From Deltaproteobacteria bacterium (GTDB lineage Bacteria > Desulfobacterota > Desulfobulbia > Desulfobulbales > VMSU01), in NCBI GenBank assembly GCA_021789795.1, contig JAJYJA010000029.1, positions 1 through 18,718 on the forward strand: 18,718 nucleotides of DNA, given 5' to 3'. Both the position numbers and the translations under genes were made by a program. Shown here piece after piece: positions 15,374 to 18,718 of this stretch. Numbering within the stretch: the stretch's first letter is position 1; every line of letters starts with the position of its first letter. Under the pieces are notes generated by a model. That model made no database searches, was not told the DNA's origin, and saw nothing but the letters and a program-made list of their open reading frames with translations.

Positions 15374-16616
15374 GGTCGCTGGCCGGGAAATCAGGCATTA
15401 TCGGCTCGACGGTGAGGTCAATGCCGTTCTTGGTGGCGCCGGCCTCAACCCTGAGGCTGTGGTTGGCGTTGCCCTCGTAGAGTCCGTAAGGCTCGCCGGC
15501 GTTGGGTGCGTCTCCGACCAGCTTGCGGGCCACCAGATAATAGAGGCCGGGGCGCACCTCCAGGTGGAACCGGCCTTGGCTGTCCGTCCCGGCGCTGAAG
15601 TCGGAGCGGAAGCGCAGGATGTACATCTGGAAGAGCGGCAGCCCGTCGCCCGGATAGGCGGTGACCACCAGACCCGGCATGGGCTGGCCGTTTATGTCCC
15701 TCACCTGGCCGCTTATCGAGGCCTGCGTCCCGGCTGGCGCCGGCCGGCCTGCCTCCTTCAACGAGGCCTGTTTCAGCGAGGCCTTGAGCCGGGCCGCCTC
15801 TTTCTTCTTGCCCAGATGGTCGTTGGCGCCCTTGTCCAGGTAGCTATCCAGGTCGTTTTTGGGATAGCACTCCAGCTCCACCTGGCAGGCGGTGGCGGGG
15901 GCAATCGTGATCGGGTTGGCCGAGGGATAGCAGAAGAGATCTCCTTTCTTCAGCGGCCCGATGCCGGTGTCGTCCTTGCGTTGCCGGGCGATGACCATGT
16001 AGTCGCCTGGCGCCAGGTCGAACCAGAAGGAACCGTCCGGCCCCAGGCTGTTGGTCAGTAGCCCCATGCCGCGGAAGGGCTCGTCTTTTAAGGTATAGAC
16101 CGAGACGCTGCCGTGGCTGATGGGGGTGCCCTTGTAGAGCACCCGGCCGCCGATTCCCGTGGCCCCTGATGCGCAACGGGCCGGGACGGCGGCTTGGAGC
16201 AGAAAGGGGATCCAGTGGTAGCCGTCGTCTATCGAGATCGGGTTTAAGCCGTGATAGGCGAAGAGCGGTTCGCCGCCCGGCCCCTGACCGCTGGCGGTGA
16301 GATAGTATCTGCCCGCCGGTAGTTCCAGCCGGTACTGTCCCGGCTTGGGGCCGGGCCGGGAGACCAGGGCGTTGGCGTCGTCCCGCAGGTCGGCGAAGGT
16401 GCGGTAGGCCCGCAGCACCGCCCCCGGCACCGGCCCCTTCTCGGTCAGCGCCACTCCCTCCACCGTGGCGGCCGCCTGCACGGTTTGGGCCAGCAGGCAG
16501 AAGACGGCCATCAGAACCAGCGGGCCTGCGAGGCGCAGGACTTGAGGGCGATGGGGGCGTAAGGGGGTGGCTGGCGGACGGAAGATGGTGCTAGATGATG
16601 AGAACTGGAACTTCAA
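15354..16616 (-). CDS. secreted carboxypeptidase-regulatory-like domain protein
   Basis: A 420-residue exported protein. A long basic N-terminus leads to a hydrophobic core (LAGPLVLMAVFCLLAQ) and likely cleavage after VQA. Three beta-sandwich domains of the CarboxypepD-regulatory type follow, each with the G-x-V-x-D/G-x-P start and G-x-Y-L/F end: about residues 53-130, 150-235 and 303-405. A charged linker (KKKEAARLKASLKQASLKEA) joins the last two. Such domains act as surface or periplasmic scaffolds, and several extracellular cytochrome loci encode them. It starts at TTG 16616 inside the preceding gene; GAGGG lies 12-16 bases upstream, rather far. The next in-frame ATG would fall within the signal sequence. 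Confidence 0.78.
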   Translation of the reverse strand: MKFQFSSSSTIFRPPATPLRPHRPQVLRLAGPLVLMAVFCLLAQTVQAAATVEGVALTEKGPVPGAVLRAYRTFADLRDDANALVSRPGPKPGQYRLELPAGRYYLTASGQGPGGEPLFAYHGLNPISIDDGYHWIPFLLQAAVPARCASGATGIGGRVLYKGTPISHGSVSVYTLKDEPFRGMGLLTNSLGPDGSFWFDLAPGDYMVIARQRKDDTGIGPLKKGDLFCYPSANPITIAPATACQVELECYPKNDLDSYLDKGANDHLGKKKEAARLKASLKQASLKEAGRPAPAGTQASISGQVRDINGQPMPGLVVTAYPGDGLPLFQMYILRFRSDFSAGTDSQGRFHLEVRPGLYYLVARKLVGDAPNAGEPYGLYEGNANHSLRVEAGATKNGIDLTVEPIMPDFPASDHAPTAH

Positions 16617-17145
16617 GCTCTTTTATTCCCTCAAAAAAGGCGCGAATTGTCGGACGATCCGGCCTGACCATGGAGATGATGAACATGAACATCCGACTGG
16701 CCCGGCCCAACACTGTATCCAGTTCGGTGGGCCCGTCACGCAGTGGGTCGTGCTCCCAGGCGACCCTATGCATATGGTAATTGCCCACCAATCGCACCCC
16801 TTGTTGGCGAAAGGAGTTGAGGGCCGAGTCCAGCTCGGAGGGCTCCGCCACCCAGCCCCGCTGGGATAAGGGAGTGATCGAGGGCGTGGCGTGATGGCTC
16901 ATGGCCGCGTCCATGAACAGCCGTTGCGCCTCGCTGTCCCTGGCGTTATGGGATAGCGGAATGGCGCACTCGATGGTCAGCTCTTGGCCTAGCATCCGTC
17001 CGCCCATCAGTCCAAAAGCCTTGGCCGCTCTCTGTTTGTCCTCGCCGGCCTCGCCTTGCAGTTTGCACTGGCAATGGAGCAGTATCGCTTCCCGGAGCTG
17101 GAGTGGCAGGATAATTTTGGCTATCTGTCCTTGTTGGTAGCGCAT
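16591..17145 (-). CDS. JAB/MPN-like (Mov34) protein with degenerate metal site
   Basis: A 184-residue protein with no signal peptide. The core reads AFGLMGGRMLG (43-53), IPLSHNA (62-68), a LFMD block, then GVRLVGNYHMH (116-126) and GPTELD (138-143). This is the order of the JAMM/JAB fold: GLL-G strand, hydrophobic N-containing strand, H-x-H and (S/T)-x-x-D. The Glu normally just before GLL is K42 here, and the gap between HxH and TxxD is about 13 residues instead of 7-8. It is therefore possibly inactive or has a shifted site. JAB enzymes deubiquitinate or cleave sulphur-carrier peptides; neither activity should be assumed. It heads the minus operon and overlaps the next start by 26 bases. 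The family call is tentative. Confidence 0.5.
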   Translation of the reverse strand: MRYQQGQIAKIILPLQLREAILLHCQCKLQGEAGEDKQRAAKAFGLMGGRMLGQELTIECAIPLSHNARDSEAQRLFMDAAMSHHATPSITPLSQRGWVAEPSELDSALNSFRQQGVRLVGNYHMHRVAWEHDPLRDGPTELDTVLGRASRMFMFIISMVRPDRPTIRAFFEGIKELEVPVLII

Positions 17146-17411
17146 CTGTTTGGTAACCGCAGGTGACTGCCCAAGAGCCGCAAGTCGCTTTTATGCAAAA
17201 ACGGAGCCGAAGAGTACCGGTCGTCGCCGATTACGTCTCCTCCCTATATTTTAATGATGGAACCGCACCGCAATAGGGCCGAATTGCTCCTTACTGCGTC
17301 ATCATATATTAGCCGTCCTGTTCGTGCAAGGAAAGGCTTAACAAGAAACATCAAGAGTTGGGGGGGCTTCGGAGAGGCGTCTTGCTGTTCGTGCCAGCAA
17401 AATAAGAGTGG

Positions 17412-17463
17412 TGGGGATTTCGCCCTGGATTGGTGGGGTGAGAATCCCCATATCGCTTTTTTT
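17412..17463 (+). terminator. long hairpin followed by T-run, possible terminator or attenuator
   Basis: TGGGGATT (17412-17419) pairs perfectly with AATCCCCA (17443-17450). Inside, TCGCCC (17420-17425) pairs with GGGTGA (17436-17441), leaving one bulged G, so the stem is about 14 pairs with a 10-base loop. Six bases later comes a run of seven T (17457-17463). It points rightward, although no plus-strand gene precedes it, so it would end a leader or small RNA made from within this region. Confidence 0.45.
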
Positions 17464-17648
17464 CTTGCCCCTTGACGTTCTGTTGAGATGCGCGCCGTCA
17501 GGTGGCTCAGTGGGTTATCATTTGTTTAACGCACGAATTTATCATGGTCGCTGCCATAAATTTTATGCAGATGTCCTTCTGTTCTTAGCCGAAGAATTGT
17601 CTGGTGGTGCTTAACTGCTCCTCATAGCCATGTAATCTGGCCGGCCAC

Positions 17649-17684
17649 GATTATCGTTCGGAAAGCAACTGGTAGTCGATAATC
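17649..17684. repeat. 8-bp perfect inverted repeat
   Basis: GATTATCG (17649-17656) and CGATAATC (17677-17684) are separated by 20 bases, close to two helical turns centre to centre. It could be an operator for a dimeric regulator or a weak hairpin. It lies about 330 bases before the cytochrome start. Confidence 0.3.
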
Positions 17685-17957
17685 CCCCTAGCTTGATTGC
17701 CATCTCCTCCCAGAATGTTCGCTTGGGTAAGGTGTGTCGCCCAGGAGCGATTGTCTCCTTTGTGCATTAAATATGTTGCAGTTGATTGATATTTTATTGC
17801 AGTCACAATAGTCAATGAACGAATAGTTTTTTCCTTTAAGGCATGATCGTTGCTTAGTCAAAAAATGAGGCGACTCTGCTTATGATTGCCTCGCCGGTAA
17901 GGTGATGTGTGAGTATTGGTTGCCTGATACGATAAATGTAGTTGTCTCTGGCACCAA

Positions 17958-17986
17958 TTGTTTTTGTTAAACTTTTTATTTATTAT
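17958..17986 (+). promoter_or_regulatory. sigma-70-like promoter of the cytochrome gene
   Basis: TTGTTT (17958-17963), a 17-base spacer and TATTAT (17981-17986) lie 22 bases ahead of the start codon. A TGGCAC just upstream (17950-17954 region) matches half of a sigma-54 -24 element, but the -12 GC is missing. Confidence 0.45.
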
Positions 17987-18008
17987 TAAATGATACGGGG
18001 GAGAGGCG

Positions 18009-18718
18009 ATGATGAGGAGACTAATTTTAATCTGTAGCAGCATCTTGATGTTGTGCGCAGCGGTGGCGAGCCGGGCATCGGTGATCGACGCCCCTCACAA
18101 CAGCAGCAACGGCATAAGTTGTACTACCTGTCACAGTTATTCGCTGTGGTGGCAGTACTCGCCGGCCACCACCACCAGCACGCCCGACAAGGCGACGGTG
18201 GTGAACGCGGTGTGTTCCACCTGCCATGGTGCGGGCGGCACCGCCCCCCAGGCGGTGACCCATTCGTCCACCACCATCGGCTCGACCACCTACGGCACCT
18301 GGAGCCAGGGCTGCACCGACTGCCACAACCCTCACTACCAGAGCCAGTTGGCCTGGATAGGCACCACCCCCTCGCCCTACCTGGTGACCGGCAGCATTTC
18401 CTCGGTCACTTACGACAGCGTGGCCAACCAGAGCACCATCACCTACGCCGGGGCGACTAGCAACACCAACTGGCCGGTGACCGCCTGGAACAACAAGAGC
18501 CTCGCCAACCCCAGCCGGGGTTTGATTTTTGTCCAGGACCAGACCCTGGCCTCGAATACTTATTCTATAGTCTCCGCCACCGCGACGCAGGTGGTGGTCA
18601 AGGGCCAGATCGACCCCAACTCGGTGAATCCGGCCTATATCAACCCCACCACCAACGTTCAGAACGCCCCCACCTGCAACACCTTTGGCTTGATTTACGG
18701 CCAGTTGATCTCGAACTC
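18009..18718 (+). CDS. secreted multihaem c-type cytochrome (partial, 3' end cut by window)
   Basis: The first 236 codons of an exported cytochrome run off the right edge. A Sec signal peptide (about residues 1-23, with LILICSSILMLCAAVA) is followed by three haem-binding CxxCH motifs: CTTCH (38-42), CSTCH (69-73) and CTDCHNPH (102-109). Possible distal ligands are H30, H85 and H109. After about residue 115 the sequence becomes Thr/Ser/Asn-rich and beta-like with no more haem sites visible. Large proteins of this build in deltaproteobacteria are usually extracellular and serve electron transfer. GGGGGAGAGG precedes two adjacent ATGs (18009, 18012); either could be used. It is divergent from the minus operon, which encodes surface proteins. 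Confidence 0.85.
   Translation, partial: MMRRLILICSSILMLCAAVASRASVIDAPHNSSNGISCTTCHSYSLWWQYSPATTTSTPDKATVVNAVCSTCHGAGGTAPQAVTHSSTTIGSTTYGTWSQGCTDCHNPHYQSQLAWIGTTPSPYLVTGSISSVTYDSVANQSTITYAGATSNTNWPVTAWNNKSLANPSRGLIFVQDQTLASNTYSIVSATATQVVVKGQIDPNSVNPAYINPTTNVQNAPTCNTFGLIYGQLISN

Larger units (their letters stand above)
17146..18008. other. AT-richer intergenic region, no convincing gene
   Basis: About 860 bases lie between two divergently transcribed genes, visibly poorer in G+C than both neighbours. Short frames exist (for example 17254-17475 and 17408-17614) but have no ribosome-binding site, family resemblance or codon pattern like the neighbours. The region holds the hairpins and promoter listed separately, and no tRNA. 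I looked for a cyclic-di-GMP GEMM riboswitch, common ahead of such cytochromes, and did not find its conserved core. Confidence 0.6.

Noticed and set aside
14988..16061. Plus-strand open frame of 357 codons
   Set aside because: It is antisense to two exported proteins that have clear signal peptides and domains; its composition is that of a shadow frame.
17254..17614. Two short plus-strand open frames in the intergenic region
   Set aside because: They overlap each other in different frames, have no ribosome-binding sites and resemble nothing known.
17950..17967. Sigma-54 promoter before the cytochrome
   Set aside because: The -24 half (TGGCAC) is present but the -12 GC is absent at the required spacing.

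Overview
The window is G+C-rich and gene-dense. It looks like a chromosomal piece of a deltaproteobacterium in the modern Desulfobacterota sense. The clues are an EF-G of the spirochaete/planctomycete/delta type, a secreted multihaem c-type cytochrome of the CxxCH kind, a PhnD-like lipoprotein, an HDOD protein and a short stem-loop repeat of a kind I recall from related genomes. The order or species cannot be fixed from this sequence alone.

The plus-strand half (1-8611) holds a zinc-ribbon acidic protein with its own promoter, tRNA-Phe(GAA) with a near-consensus promoter and a strong terminator, and a SLOG-like nucleotide-binding protein. It then has a structured 5' region (promoter, terminator hairpin, competing stems) leading to an EF-G resembling mitochondrial EF-G1, and a RecA/KaiC-type ATPase closed by a strong terminator. 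Next come a MITE-like foldback repeat inserted directly in front of a eukaryote-type hisA, an HDOD protein overlapping a metallo-beta-lactamase-fold hydrolase by ATGA, and a small protein shaped like FlaG.

The minus-strand half (17145 down to 8734) is a run of eight closely packed genes. In transcription order they are: a degenerate JAB/MPN-like protein, a secreted carboxypeptidase-regulatory-like (beta-sandwich) protein, a secreted right-handed beta-helix protein, a Glu/Leu/Phe/Val dehydrogenase-family enzyme lacking the glutamate side-chain-binding lysine, two paralogous fumarase/aspartase-superfamily lyases, a small exported glycine-betaine-type binding protein and a PhnD-like lipoprotein. 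The first six overlap or nearly touch and are probably one operon; the last two may be read through. This is the best candidate in the window for an undescribed system: cytoplasmic amino/keto-acid chemistry linked to cell-surface proteins.

An AT-richer intergenic region of about 860 bases (17146-18008) separates this operon from a divergent gene at the right edge encoding a multihaem cytochrome cut off by the window end. The intergenic region has a long hairpin followed by a T-run, an 8-bp inverted repeat and a promoter-like sequence, but no convincing gene. All functional calls rest on reading the translated sequences; no database search was run.
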